Assembly: GCA_949825065.1 (NCBI GenBank)
Contig: OX463852.1
Span: 12,272,897 to 12,336,896, forward strand
Direction of reading: 5' to 3'
Length of the DNA stretch: 64,000 nucleotides
Origin: Odontocerum albicorne
Lineage: Eukaryota > Arthropoda > Insecta > Trichoptera > Odontoceridae
Shown here: piece by piece, positions 45,681 through 57,723 of the stretch
Position numbering within the stretch: position 1 is the first letter of the stretch
Layout of the letters: every line of letters begins with the position of its first letter
Notes under the pieces: generated by a model
Told to the model about the DNA's origin: nothing
Database searches by the model: none
The model's input: only the letters and a program-made list of their open reading frames with translations
Made by a program: the position numbers and the translations under genes

Positions 45681-46698
45681 GTTTATAATTGTTAGATACA
45701 TTTGACTCTCTAAACACACCTGAACCCCAAGATTAGTGCAATTTTACAAAATTGAAATTGCTTAAGTAGTAAAAATATTTTAACAAATTCTTGACATTTG
45801 TCTTTTCATTTCAATTCATAAGTCTTGCTGTAACAAATTTTGTTAGTTATTCTTGTTGGCAACACTACCGCTCGACACGTGCGCGTATTGTTAACATACG
45901 AGTATATACCCGATGAATTATTTTATCAGACTGGCACCCTCTTTTTCGTTTTTTTTTACATTATCGGAAATCAAACCCAAAGCGTACGGGTGAAAGTCAA
46001 GAATATTATCATTAGATTACAAATATCGTCATACTAAGCGACGAAAATCGTCACCATACTTTTTTAATTAAATAAATACTAGGTTTTCCTATTTTGTATT
46101 GATTTGCACGTTCATCTGTATGTCTTCCACCATATCAATGAGTAATGTGGTGATTACCTTGCGGTCGCTGTGTTATGATCTGCATTTAGCCCGAGTAATT
46201 GAAGAGGTTGTTCCACTCTGACTCCGGGCATTGTTTTAGCGATTCCAATCTAACTGAATTGCAGACGTGTGTAACTTCTCCGCTATGTAAGAAATCTGAT
46301 TGATTTGATAGAATGAGATAAGATTAAACGACTTATAAATGCGTTTTTTTTTAAATCTTATATTCAATCACTCAAGTTATAAATATGAGTGAGTATTTGA
46401 TCGATAGACATGATTCATTGTATAATATGCTCTAAAATTTATAGTTTTCATAGTTTTATTTTCATATGTTGGATGCTAACAAAAAATGTCAATTATTTTG
46501 GAGTCAGTGTCAACGGTTGGTGAAACAAATAAAGAAATACATTTTAAAGTGAATCCTCGAAATTCTGTGTGATTTTTGGATAATTTATAGCAGTCTTTAT
46601 TGTTTTTATTAAATATACTTGTATTTAGTAGGTCTTAATGTACGATCAATTACTAAACTTCCGTTACAAGCCTTAATGCGCGTATTATTTAATGATAC

Positions 46699-46736
46699 TA
46701 ATCATCTTGTTTAATGTTTTTTAAACAAGATGATTA
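46699..46736. repeat. Short perfect hairpin, 15-bp arms
   Basis: TAATCATCTTGTTTA and its exact complement TAAACAAGATGATTA enclose an 8-base loop. Confidence 0.85.
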
Positions 46737-46794
46737 TTGTGACTTGCTTTTTTTTTACTTCCTTAGTATTAAAACGTTCCGATTTATATAACCG

Positions 46795-46940
46795 GTAGAC
46801 TAGATTCACACTGTTGTGATAATATTTTTTTGAACTAGCATAGTGTTAAAGAAGCCATTAGTGAAAAACCGAAATCGAACCTGCAACTTACGGGCTGAAA
46901 TACAGGTGTCTTACCGACCAGATCAAGGAGGTCATTATTT
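46795..46940 (-). mobile_element. SINE-1 fragment (minus)
   Basis: CCGAAATCGAACCTGCAACTT is the B-box complement; CTTACCGACCAGATCAAGGAG is the A-box region. The tail is diverged. Confidence 0.6.
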
Positions 46941-46944
46941 CATT

Positions 46945-47980
46945 AGTCACAAGGTCGTTGTTACACCAATAAACCTCAAATAAACAAATTGTACATAAGA
47001 TCCTGTTTCCAACATTCAATAATATTTAAGTGGTTAATTAAACACTTTAAAAGTATGGAACTCTTAATATTGTTTTATCCAACGAATTGACGAAACCCCA
47101 CAGATATAGTACATTTTACAGTCGCTTATGAAGATTGTCAATTTATAATATGCAACTGTTTATCAGAATACAAACGCTAATAAATGGAAACTCTTAAAAC
47201 AATAACAATCACAAATAACAAAAATAAAAACTATTTGACAATCATTTCCAATTTATAGAAACTGTGTATGTTTATATGTGGATTTTGTTAGTGTTAAGTC
47301 GGCTGTCTCACAACGGGCAATGAGCCTTGTGAGCATGTGATGTAGAAAATTAAAATAAAGAAGTAAAACGTTTATTGATAACAAAATAGCATACTTCTAT
47401 CTCATGCTTAGTCTACTTTGTCCGTTAGTACAAGTTTTCCAAAAATCTCCTCTCCTATCAAAATAAACCCTCAAAATAAAAATAAATTTCATCCCCCCAC
47501 ATCAAAAATCTTTCTAATTCTTCTGTTTCTATTCTCCCCACACAGATGTCATTTTTTTGCACATACTTGTACACATCATAACGGATATTACATTCATTTT
47601 TCCTATACATAATTTAACTTGCACAAATATAATTTCCTTTTGTGATTTCTGCTTTGCCCCCCTCTTCCATTACTATTTACCGCTTCGGATAGCCATAATT
47701 CAATAAAACTACGAATAATAAATGCGGCCCGGCCAATCAATACAAAAGAATCGGAATATTTTATCCAAAAATCTGAATATTTTATCTAAAAATCGGAATA
47801 TTTTGTCTAAAATACTTACGCTTCGGTTTAATACTATGACTATGAGGATTGTTGGAACAATGTTGTATGACCAACCTTTTAACTGAATTGTAAACGTGAG
47901 CAATGTCATAGTTTCCTTTTTAGTGCGATATTCCTTATTATATTTTATTTCATAAATCGATCGATATCTTCATTTTTCAC
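46945..47980. other. AT-rich noncoding DNA with a short GAATATTTTATC tandem
   Basis: At about 47750-47815 the word TCNGAATATTTT(A/G)TC plus (C/T)AAAAA repeats three times. No gene. Confidence 0.4.
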
Positions 47981-47984
47981 AATT

Positions 47985-48075
47985 CGTATGGTGCTCTTCA
48001 ACGTATCCGAATTAATGATACTAACATATTGAAGAGCGCGGCCGGTAGACAACATAATCTTCCGGCCACGCTTGA
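47985..48075 (-). mobile_element. SINE-3 3' fragment (minus)
   Basis: Inverted sequence reads CTCTTCAATATGTTAGTATC and ATTCGGATACGTTGAAGAGC, matching the 3' segment of other SINE-3 copies. Confidence 0.45.
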
Positions 48076-48244
48076 ATATGCTAGTAAAGTTAATTCTGCA
48101 TCATTAATAGAATATTTGGTTTTAAAATCATTTTAGCAGGCACGCATCATCGTACGTGTTGCAAATACTATTGCATGTGAAAAGGTAACAATACTCGCAA
48201 AAATCTAGTGCGTAAATATTATCCCCATGCGATGTAATTTACAA

Positions 48245-48345
48245 GACTTTTTTTAATTTATTTTCGGGTACCACGAGGAATTGAACCTAAAATCCTCAAA
48301 CGAAAGTCGAGCCTCTTACCAACTTAGTCATCTTGTGTATTCATT
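48245..48345 (-). mobile_element. SINE-1 head fragment (minus)
   Basis: CGAGGAATTGAACCTAAAATC (B-box complement) and CTTACCAACTTAGTCATCTTG (A-box region). Confidence 0.6.
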
Positions 48346-48839
48346 AGACATCTACGAGCTCACATTTTGTTAGGCAATAGGCAAACTTAAACATACAAAA
48401 ATATCAAATCAGTAAAATGTTTATTTCATGGTTCAGCGATGCGATGTAATGTTTTCTAAAATATCTCAAAACAGGTAAACTGTGTATTTTCACGTCTTTA
48501 AATAATAAATAATAAACCGTATGTTTGTATCAAATGATAAGTTAACAAGTAGAAAATATGTGGAAATCTAAGAGAAAGAATTGCTTATTGGATATAAATT
48601 AATTATAAATAATTTAATTTTGTTTAAATTTGTATACTCGTATACCTATTATTTTGTAAACTACTTTATCTGCAACATTTTTCACAATCAAATCATTGAA
48701 AATTATATAAAAAATACTCTTTGTATAAAAAATCGACATCTTTGATTTATCTTCCAACACTTGAGCGCATTCAAAAAATGAAGACACAAAAAACGGTCCC
48801 CAAAAAATGGCCAATTCAAAAGATCACCCCGCGAGGACC

Positions 48840-49100
48840 CAGAGATACTGTACACCAGAAATAAATTAATATCCCAGATACGGTAAAAGTCCTACATTAG
48901 TATCGCGTCCCTTCCGGGTTTTATAGGGACCACAGTATCTGACACCACAGCCCTTGGGTCGCGTTGATACCTGTGGTCCCTTTTTTATACTCCCTAAGCG
49001 GGAAGCATATTCATCCCGACTATTTTGATTCTCTCGGCCAAAATAACCGAAGCATCCCTCAGTCGTGTACTGGCCACGAGGTTGTCAAGATCTCTTGGAC
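48840..49100. promoter_or_regulatory. GC-richer island with a hairpin and T-run
   Basis: Contains GGGACCACAGTATC (48926-48939) and its near-complement GATACCTGTGGTCCC (48966-48980), followed by six T. Also CGGCCAAAATAACCGAAGC further on. No repeat match. Could be a regulatory element or a small structured RNA. Confidence 0.3.
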
Positions 49101-49794
49101 ATTTTAAAGATAATTATAAAATCTCAAATTCAATTCTAGTGGACCTACTTCTATTGAAAAAGTACTAGAAACTAAGTTGGTGTTCTTATTTGAAAAACTC
49201 TTTCCAAAAACTACCTCTAGCAATTGTTTATTTAACGTGTGTGTTCTGAATAAACGTCAATTACTTATAGTTTTCTATCTTTGTAAATATTCTTTAAGCA
49301 TATTTTTTTTATTTTTCACGTTTATTTTTTTTTTCAATTTTCGTTCAAGAATTTTGCTTAATTTTTTCTGTTTATTATGTACATTTTTTACCAATGACGA
49401 GTGAACTGTTGACAGTTTTAACTTTAGATATTTTATGCAATATCTATAAGAATAATGTGAATTTGAACCAGAATCAACCTGATTTGTTAAAAATGTTGCA
49501 TGATTCCGGCATTTACATGAAGAGAAAAGGTAACAATATTTTATGTTTTTAATAACAAAGAGAAAATTACTTATCTTTATAACTATATGTTAGAACTTGA
49601 GTGTTATCTAATGCTATAAAGTATAACAATTATTATTTGGCTGTACGTGTTTCTAAAAAAATAAACAAAAATCCCCTTTATCTGTCTTATTCGCATATTT
49701 TGTAATTTTTAACCATTTGTTTTGTTTATTTCATCCATTCAATTTGATTTTTTAAACGTGTTTATACAACTTAGTGTTAACATTTTAGAAGAAA

Positions 49795-50095
49795 TAAATA
49801 AATAAAGGTTTATTGATAGCAACATAGTATGCACAAATAAGTTTATTGATAGCAACATAGTATGCACAAATAAGTTTATTGATATCAACATAGTATGTAT
49901 AGGTAAATATATACATTCCGAAATTGCACATACGAGTATATCTCATGGTAAATAAAAGACAATAAATACATTTAAGAGAGAAGGTATCAAAAATACTAGG
50001 CTTATCTCATAATATCCCCCTGGTCGAGATATACCCCACCAATATAGGGCAAGCCCGGCCACGAGGATATCAGATGTTTTTCAAACCATACCCTG
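49795..50095 (-). mobile_element. Retroelement 3' end, family D (minus)
   Basis: Inverted it carries CCTATATTGGTGGGGTATAT and CGACCAGGGGGATATTATG as at 10975-11185, then the CTATCAATAAAC tail. The tail unit is triplicated (49807-49905). Confidence 0.6.
49807..49905. repeat. 33-bp tandem repeat, three copies
   Basis: Units contain GTTTATTGATA(G/T)CAACATAG and end TATG(C/T)A. Offsets of 33 bases at 49807, 49840 and 49873; the last copy is slightly diverged. Lies in the tail of the family-D retroelement. Confidence 0.9.
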
Positions 50096-50144
50096 AAAAT
50101 TGAAATCATCAAAGTAAAAATTTTAATGCTGTGTTAATTATTAT

Positions 50145-50195
50145 TAAGACACCTATCTTCCAATCCGTTGGTTGTAAATTCGATTTCTTTTGGTA
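50145..50195 (+). mobile_element. SINE-1 head fragment (plus)
   Basis: AAGACACCTATCTTCCAATCC, GTTGGTTGTAAATTCGATTTC: A-to-B-box segment only. Confidence 0.5.
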
Positions 50196-50199
50196 TATA

Positions 50200-51610
50200 A
50201 GTTTTCTTAGCATGTACATTGTTAAGTTAAACATACGATTGATCAGTAACATAATACGATATTTCATTATTGATGTTAATTGGCCAAAGTCTTAGTTAGA
50301 TACTTTATTTTTAATTTGTTTACGAGTTAATAATTATTATTAACATTAATTTATAAAAACGGGAAAAAAAACAGCTTGACATAAGAGTTGAGGAATTTTG
50401 AATATTTTATTAATTTTCTCAAGCCGTACAAAATACATGTTTATTTCTCCGCTAGCAGGAATAACTTCCCTCTCATGAATATGCGATAAATCCTTGAACC
50501 ATAAAACCCCGCACTAATTTTATCATTTTCCCATTATATTTGCATTATATCGACCATTTTGTTTTTCTTCTCCGATATAAACTCAATTCTACAGGGTGCT
50601 AAAATATTTGTAATTTTGTTTCTCATATTGAAACATGTTTTTATGTTGTGGTGAAAAAGCTTGGTTAAAAACAAAGCATAAGGGTAGTTGCTTTTTTACT
50701 TATTGTAGTTTTATTTGACATTTCAAACATATTTACTTATTTGTCGCTTATAAAAAGCTTAAGTGTCGTTTATTGACAGAATAAACTATTTTTAAGCTTT
50801 GTTTGCATATCAGAATAACAAAAACAAAGGGTAACGTATCATTTTGAAAAAAAAGTAACAATTCACGTTTAATATATATATTTTTTAATATAATATTGTA
50901 ATTAAAATAACAATGTTTTATATATTATAGTACAACACTGAATGAAAAGAAAAACAAATAAAATTAATTAAATTCTAAACCCTAGTACTACGAAGTTTGA
51001 TTGTTACCTTCTTTGGAATGCTAATATAAACACAATTGTTTAATTTTCATTATCAAAAATGTATCGTAATCATCTGTTTTGTAAATATTGTATCATTTTT
51101 ATTTATCTCTTAATAAAAGTAATCTGTCAATTTACCATTTGTCCAGTTAAGTATTTCTTATTCTTTATCTGTTATTTTTCTGATTGAAAATATATCTTTG
51201 ATATAATCACTTATAATTGATTATAAAAATTGATAAGAAGAATTTTGTAAACGAAAAAAACACATTTCCTTGTCTAATTAATTACTGCTCCGATTATATA
51301 CCTGAAATTTTGGAATCAGATTTACTATGCAATATCAAAATAAAGAATAAATATACAATAATTATTTTTTTCATACATTGTGATTGAAACGAAATTAATA
51401 CAATTAATAAGCGCTGTTTTAGAAATAATATAAATCGTAATATTTGTCTCTAACCAAAATATCGTAGAATATATCCATTAAGAATACTAGGAATATATTT
51501 ATAATAAATAGCTTTAGTAAAAAAAAAATTTACTCTTTTACTTTATTTAAGTCTTACGAATTCCTCGAATCTGTTAGCTCAAATATTATTGATATTTTTT
51601 TAATATCTTT
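50200..51610. other. AT-rich noncoding DNA
   Basis: No supported feature. 50410-50520 is slightly GC-richer. Confidence 0.4.
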
Positions 51611-51614
51611 TACG

Positions 51615-52225
51615 GTTGATACATAAATACACATCATCACGCCATGTATCTTATGGAGTAGGCATAGAGAACAGATGTTTAAAGAAATTTTATCCAAGCG
51701 CACAACTTCCTCCTCTTCCACATTCATACACACATCGTCATGCACATTATTCATACTTCTCATTTTGCCTTCTTTTAAAATCTGATTCGTTTGATTCAGT
51801 AGTGTTTTTTTTTCAGTCTACCTCTTTCATGTACACCTTACACTTCCGAATTGTATACTCGTTTAGTCATTATTTCATTTTTATATGTCTGAACCATCTT
51901 AAATAACTTTTTTTCATCTTACTTCAAACATTAGTTTGATCCATGTATTATTTTTTTATGTCTTCATTGCGTTTTCTTTCAATCATTGCCACTCACAAAT
52001 TTTCCTTAGTACACGTTTCTCCACAGCATTATTCTTCTTATATTTCTACCAAGTCCATGTTTCATTTTCATGTATCAAAGTGGACACCAACATGTTATTT
52101 TGCATTGTCATCGTTTTGTCTGCGTTTTGTCTTCTTTCATATATTAGCACCACCATTTTTTTCTTACTTTTATTATTCTTCTGAGAAGGCCCCCTTTCAC
52201 TTCCATACATCAAAGTTTATAATTT
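51615..52225 (-). pseudogene. LINE-A 3' end (minus), extended copy
   Basis: Begins with the tail complement CATCATCACGCCATGTATCT and GAGTAGGCATAGAGAACAG, then CATACACACATCGTCATGCA, CTGAACCATCTTAAATAAC and, upstream in the element, CTTAGTACACGTTTCTCC with CCAAGTCCATGTTTCATTTTC. The order equals that of 62905-63160 plus 63805-64000. Frames are broken throughout. Confidence 0.65.
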
Positions 52226-52389
52226 TTTAAATGTATGTGTTGTATATATATATATTGTATATGTAATTAAATATGTTTAAATTGGGAAAACACATAAATT
52301 CGTTACTTTTCGTAGTGGCAACTCCAAATGAAATTGTTGATTAGCTAGAACATCTTTGTATCGCCCTGTAGCAAAAAAATTCTGTCTTT

Positions 52390-52660
52390 TACGATTGGCC
52401 ATTAATACAAGATACATATCGCCTTTTATTCAAGTAGCCAATGGGTCACACGAATTATCATATAAATAACTATTTAGTTGGGGTCTGAGTCTGATAACCA
52501 ATTTGTATTGCATCATCTGATTGATGCTGGGTATTGTCTACTAACCCCCGAATTGGACCGGATCACAAATTGGCAAATATTCTTCTCCAATTCTGCGACT
52601 ATTCGCTCGAAGCTATCGGTATATTGATTGGCCAAAATTGATTCTGCATTTTTGTTTTGT
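52390..52660. promoter_or_regulatory. GC-richer island, candidate regulatory element
   Basis: Distinct from flanking AT-rich DNA and from all repeats here. Contains CGATTGGCCATTAATAC, AAGTAGCCAATGGGTCACAC, CTAACCCCCGAATTGGACCGG and GATTGGCCAAAATTG. Several CCAAT-box-like words (GATTGG, CCAAT) occur. Function inferred. Confidence 0.3.
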
Positions 52661-53359
52661 TGTGACTATTGGTAAACCAGCTGAATATAACAGTGTATTT
52701 TGTATTTTATTTGCTGGGTTGTGATATTGAGAAAATAATTCATATATTTTCTTGTTAGATTCAAACTTCTCTAGACTAGTTAGGTTTTTACTGTTTTAAG
52801 TTAGTTAAATAAAAATGTTACAATTTGGGACATATATTTTTTTCAACAAGGCAATCACTACATGGAATCGTATTTTTTTCACTGCATGAGTTTGTTTATT
52901 TTGTAAATATAATATATGATTAAAAATTCATTTAATTATAGAAATTGGAAACCCTTCAGATTACAGCAACAAGACGCTTTCAGAAATGGCATACATTAAT
53001 TTTGAATAGATTCGTAGACTTACCATGAACGGTTTAAATTCCAGGTTAAGTAAAATAGTTAAATATTTAGTAGATTTTTTAAATATGTGTTACTAGATAT
53101 CGTTTACAATGCTTTATTGTGATAAAACAAAAATAGTAATTTATTCATTTAATCCTTTACGAAAATTAATATAATATAAGGCACATTTTTTCACGCAATA
53201 TGTAAAAAAAATATACATAAATTACTAAGAAAAAAAAAAGATTTATAAATTATAAATTCACAGAATAATATAAAATGAGATGCAAATAAGAATACTGGCA
53301 ATTTTAAGTACAGAAAAGTCACATTCTCAGTGGCGATATATCAAAATAATGACCACAAA

Positions 53360-53465
53360 CTATTAACCGACCGTCTGTGCTTGGGCGGGGGCGGGCGGGG
53401 GGCGGTAATAAAACCGCCCGGAAAACCGGTCACGTGATCGCACACTGGGCAGGGGAAATCCCCTA
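53360..53465 (+). promoter_or_regulatory. GC-rich island with G-quadruplex motif and CACGTG
   Basis: At 53383-53405 four runs of three or more G are separated by single C bases (GGG-C-GGGGG-C-GGG-C-GGGGGG), which fits the canonical quadruplex pattern. CACGTGATC follows at about 53431. The most GC-rich short patch outside the promoter island. Confidence 0.5.
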
Positions 53466-54004
53466 TCCACTGGATGTCAAATAGTCATAGATATTTACTA
53501 AAATATTTGCAAAAAAATTAATAATTTATTTATTTGTTAAAATGCAAAATAAAGCCTCTGCATTATTATAATTATTAAAAAAAAAAGACTTTTTTTTTTA
53601 ATCATGTCTTTGTAATGTAAGTACAGGTTTACTTCCGCTAGTACAATTTATAAAAAAAAAACAATTATTAGAGATTATACTAAAAAAAAAAATTATTTAT
53701 TCATTTTTATCCACCACACAGCCTTTACAAAAAAAAAAACAAAATTATACAACAAAATAAAATAGTTCAAATGAAAACAGCAATCTAAAAACATCAAATC
53801 ATGAGACCATCATCTAAACGAAAAAAACATTTGTTTTATGAAAACAAAATACATGACACAGATACATTGAAAAATTAATAATCAATAAAAAAATAATTCA
53901 CGGTTTCCTATGAAGTACCTATGTTATATCTATAAGTACATTCAAGAAGTTCAATTTTAATTCATCGAATCGAGTAGAAAACATCGATTTCGGATATTTC
54001 ATTT

Positions 54005-54270
54005 AGTGAAGTAATCTCACGTGAGAATGCTCTCAGAAGTTTAGTGAAGAAATCTCACTTGAGAATGCTCTCAGAAGTTTAGTGAAGAAATCTCACGTGA
54101 GAATGCTCTCAGAAGTTTAGTAAAGAAATCTCACTTGAGAACGCTCTCAGAAGTTTAGTGAAGAAATCTCACTTGAGAATGCTCTCAGAAGTTTAGTGAA
54201 GAAATCTCACTTGAGAATGCTCTCAGAAGTTTAGTGAAGAAATCTCACTTGAGAATGCTCTCAGAAGTTT
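54005..54270. repeat. 38-bp minisatellite, seven copies
   Basis: Units run AGTGAAGAAATCTCAC(T/G)TGA then GAATGCTCTCAGAAGTTT, starting every 38 bases from 54005. Copies 1 and 3 carry CACGTG, making TCTCACGTGAGA a perfect palindrome; the others have CACTTG. Very low divergence indicates recent expansion. Confidence 0.97.
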
Positions 54271-54287
54271 TACTATTCCTATATATA

Positions 54288-54412
54288 ATAGAACCTTGAG
54301 TGTAAATCAGACTAAATTAATTTATTTTAAATAAGACGCCAACGGGAATAGAACATGCTACCGGCAGGTTGTGAAACAAGAGTTTTACCAACTAGGCAAC
54401 GGTGGTCGTCAG
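54288..54412 (-). mobile_element. SINE-1 fragment (minus), beside the minisatellite
   Basis: CTTGAGTGTAAATCAGACTAA, CCAACGGGAATAGAACATGC and TTTTACCAACTAGGCAACGG. The minisatellite adjoins its truncated body side. Confidence 0.65.
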
Positions 54413-54764
54413 ATATTTACCTTAGTATTGTGTTGTTTATTTATTATTCACAATGTAACATTTACAATTTTAATCATTTTGTTGGAAAGACGAACTACAG
54501 AACAATGCAAAAATGTATTGACCTTTTCGTATCATTGAACAAAAAGTCTAACGACCGCACATAAGAAAAATAAAATAAGTACGATTTTTTTACATAAAAT
54601 ACACTTGTGCATATTAAAAAAAAAGTTTGTTAAAATATTTTTTAATTAAATTTGCTGTTTACCTAACTATTTCACATAACTAGAAATTAATTTTGAATCT
54701 AACATGGGACGTTTCTGAGAACTAAAACTTGTTTGAACAAAAAATATTAAAATTATCCATCCAT

Positions 54765-55095
54765 ACCATCACTCCGTTTCCCTGTTGTAGTAACAGAGAC
54801 GACACATCACGAAACTTTCCTATTACGACATACATAACATCCTTCACTTGCATATATTTTCTCATCGAGTTCTTTTTGTTTATCTTACTCCTTCCTTTTC
54901 CTTCTTCTTATAAAATTTTATTCGATTGACCATTAGTTCATTATGTTCAAACCATCTGAACGTGATATTTTTTGCACCCTGACTAACACATTAATGTTCA
55001 GCTCAAATTCATCCTTGATAATTGCTTGTCTTATTTTGTCCAACATCGGATACACCACATATTCTTAGTACACACATTTCTCCTAAATTTACTTG
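54765..55095 (-). pseudogene. LINE-A 3' end (minus)
   Basis: CATCACTCCGTTTCCCTGTTG opens the complement of the tail; CCATCTGAACGTGATATTTTT and TACACACATTTCTCCTAAATT mark the region of the KITLRWFGHVE-type and RALKIIHG-type motifs. Broken frames. Confidence 0.6.
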
Positions 55096-55399
55096 ACTTA
55101 TTTAATTAATTTTTCACTCCCATGGTGACAGAAAAATAAAGTACTTGTTATGCAACTTCAAAAATTAAAACTCGAAAAGCTTTTTATTATTTTCATGACA
55201 TCAATGCTTATAAAATTGATTCGATTCTTGAAAATTTTTAACAAAAATAACATCATCAAATTTAAAATGTCTACAATAATACAACTTTTTTCAATCGATA
55301 TTTTAGAAAAAAACATGTTAAAAAAGTTTGACTTCCTCAATATCTTTATTCGTCGAGAAAATATTTATTGTATTGAAAATAAATATTTAGGAAACATCA

Positions 55400-55560
55400 A
55401 GAGTTTTTTTTTCTCTGGCTGCGGAAGGGGTTGGCGTCTCGACGCCCGGATGTCCTTTGGCGCTTTTCCGCGACGTATGTGAAACCCGGTCTGCACTCAA
55501 CCAGTTCCGCTTGCAGCATATCTCAAGCGCTGCACAGGGTTTTTGTCAATGTACACCATA
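55400..55560. promoter_or_regulatory. GC-richer island, candidate regulatory element
   Basis: GGTTGGCGTCTCGACGCCCGG and CTTTGGCGCTTTTCCGCGACG lie in an AT-rich neighbourhood. No repeat match in the window, no splice-bounded open frame. Confidence 0.3.
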
Positions 55561-55964
55561 TATTTATCCCAAGTTAATATAAAATTAACTATTTAAAATA
55601 TCAAAAAATATAAAATGTTATGCTTATAGTGCTCAAAAATGAAATAAATATTTGATGTATTATACATATCCTTAAATTTTGATATTACTATTATCTCAAT
55701 TGAATAAAAGATCATCAATACCTCGGTCCTTTAAAATATCATAAATTTAGTCCCCCACAGTCTTTGTCCTTTCCCTTGTCTTCCCTTTATCACGCATTCT
55801 ACTGTCGTTCACACTGTAAGTTTGTTTTATATATACTCGTATTTGATACATATTTTACCCAAATACGATTACATCAAACAAATGCAAAACAAAAGACAAA
55901 AAATAAATTGATACGAGTAAAAGTCTAAAAATAACAACAATAAAAAATGCTTACTTATGCTAAT

Positions 55965-56110
55965 CTGTGAAATGGCTCAGGTCTGCCAACAAAGTTTGTA
56001 AATTACCCCAAGATATGAAAGATAACAATATCAGAAAATTCGTTCAACATGTTCATTCCGTGTGTGAGTGAGTGATGACGCTCTTCATAGCTTGGTTTGT
56101 AAATTTTATC
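55965..56110 (+). repeat. Dispersed repeat, copy 2 (unclassified)
   Basis: AGAAAATTCGTTCAACATG, CATTCCGTGTGTGAGTGAG and GACGCTCTTCATAGC parallel the copy at 45515-45680. Confidence 0.5.
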
Positions 56111-56548
56111 AGCTATTTATATTATATTTTTTGCTGAAACTAACTAACTATCTTTATAGTTAAACTATGATACATTTAAGCTTTTTAAATATAATTTAAA
56201 ATATATTTTTTGCCTAAACAAATAGTAAAACGAACGTTTTTATATTCACACAGCTGTTTTTTTATTGAAATGAAATGATCTGCATTCTCAAGTGACATTA
56301 TTTTATATGATACAAGTTTATTATTACAACGTCGATGAGATTATTATTTTTAAATTATATTTATATACCTACGTATGACCCAATGTCGGCGATTCTGAAA
56401 AATCACTTAACCCCATTTTTACGAACTAAAACTTCTGTTAAATACGTTGGAATGACATTTTACTCCTAAAATTACGTGCGGGTATAATATTAACTGAATT
56501 AATCTTCATAGAAGTTTAACATTTATTCATTACAATATATTAGTTACA

Positions 56549-56676
56549 TTTCAAGAAATTCGATAGATAGGCTCTGCATATTTCAGGAAACTCGATAAAT
56601 AGCATCTGCGTGTTTCAGGAAACTCGATAGATAGCGTCTGCATATTTTAGGAAACTCGATAGATAGCCTCTGCATA
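56549..56676. repeat. 32-bp tandem repeat, four copies
   Basis: Units TTTCAGGAAACTCGATAGAT plus AGCCTCTGCATA start at 56549, 56581, 56613 and 56645 with few differences. Confidence 0.95.
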
Positions 56677-56989
56677 TTTGTAATAGTTTGTTCAAAATAT
56701 TATGTTTCATATTCAATAATAATTAAGAAACTATACACTTAATTATTTTATTTTTTATATAGGTACTGTATGCAGTCGAGACTAATAATTATTTTAACTA
56801 CAAATTATATGTATCATTAATTTGGTGCATAAAATAAGTCTTCAAAAATATATAGTTTTGTCTAAAATAAAAGAAAGGATCACAACTTTCGAAATCTCGT
56901 TAATATTTTAAAGTAAAATATTGAATATTCTTTTGTTATTGAAAATGAATCGTTATATGTGTTTAATAATTTTATATATATTCACCCTT

Positions 56990-57190
56990 TCTACTTATTT
57001 GTCGAATATAACCTCCTTCACCCTTCCGCCCCCGTCTGATGCATGTCATGCCGAGTTTACGAGCGGAACCGTAGTATCCGGAAAAATCCTATTGGCCCTC
57101 GCGGTTGACTGTTGGGGATATAAATTTTCCACTGCTCTATTTACGTGTTACTTCCGGGGCAGTGGGGGAAATTTTGGCTTAATTTCTTCA
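56990..57190. promoter_or_regulatory. GC-richer island, candidate regulatory element
   Basis: Includes CCGTAGTATCCGGAAAAATCC, GGCCCTCGCGGTTGACTG and ACTTCCGGGGCAGTGGGGG. Two CCGGA(A/G)-like Ets cores. A 96-codon plus frame crosses it (56921-57211) but its start is AT-rich with an artefactual hydrophobic run. I do not call it a gene. Confidence 0.3.
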
Positions 57191-57273
57191 ACTTGCATGC
57201 GTGATAGATAATTTGAACACGCATTATCACAACAATATTAAATCAAATTATATTTCAAAATATAATGAATTTA

Positions 57274-57392
57274 ATTGCTGCATTCGAGAAAGGAGAATAA
57301 GAATATATTGCTGCATACGAGAAAGGAGAATAATAGTTAATTGCTACATACGAGAAAGGAGAATTAGAGTTAATTGCTACATACGAGAAAGG
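57274..57392. repeat. 33-bp tandem repeat, three and a half copies
   Basis: Units ATTGCT(G/A)CAT(T/A)CGAGAAAGG plus AGAAT... start at 57274, 57307 and 57340, with a partial fourth at 57373. Because 33 is divisible by three, an open frame of 125 codons (57201-57578) runs through it with an eleven-residue repeat (NCYIRERRIRV). The frame has no other support, so I treat it as incidental. Confidence 0.95.
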
Positions 57393-57723
57393 TTATTTGA
57401 ATTTTATTTGTCCATGTCGCCATTATCATTATCACACTATGTCCCCTATTGCAGATATCCAAGAAAATTTATTCTGGCAAACATCAGTCGCTTCTGCCAC
57501 GTTGATACATCTCATTTTGCATTATCTCATATTGTAAATAAAAGGGAAGATAATGGTGTACACATGTGGAAGGAATAGATAATTCTTATACATTACATAT
57601 TTTATACAGGGAAACCCAATTGGCAGTCGATAACCTTATAGATAGATAAATAGCTGGGACGTCCTTTTCTTAGAATATGCCTACCTGATGAGTAAACCAA
57701 AAGTCTAGGAGAAAAGGAAAAAA

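Noticed and set aside
54005..54270. CRISPR array
   Set aside because: Units are directly tandem with no unique spacers, and the DNA is eukaryotic.
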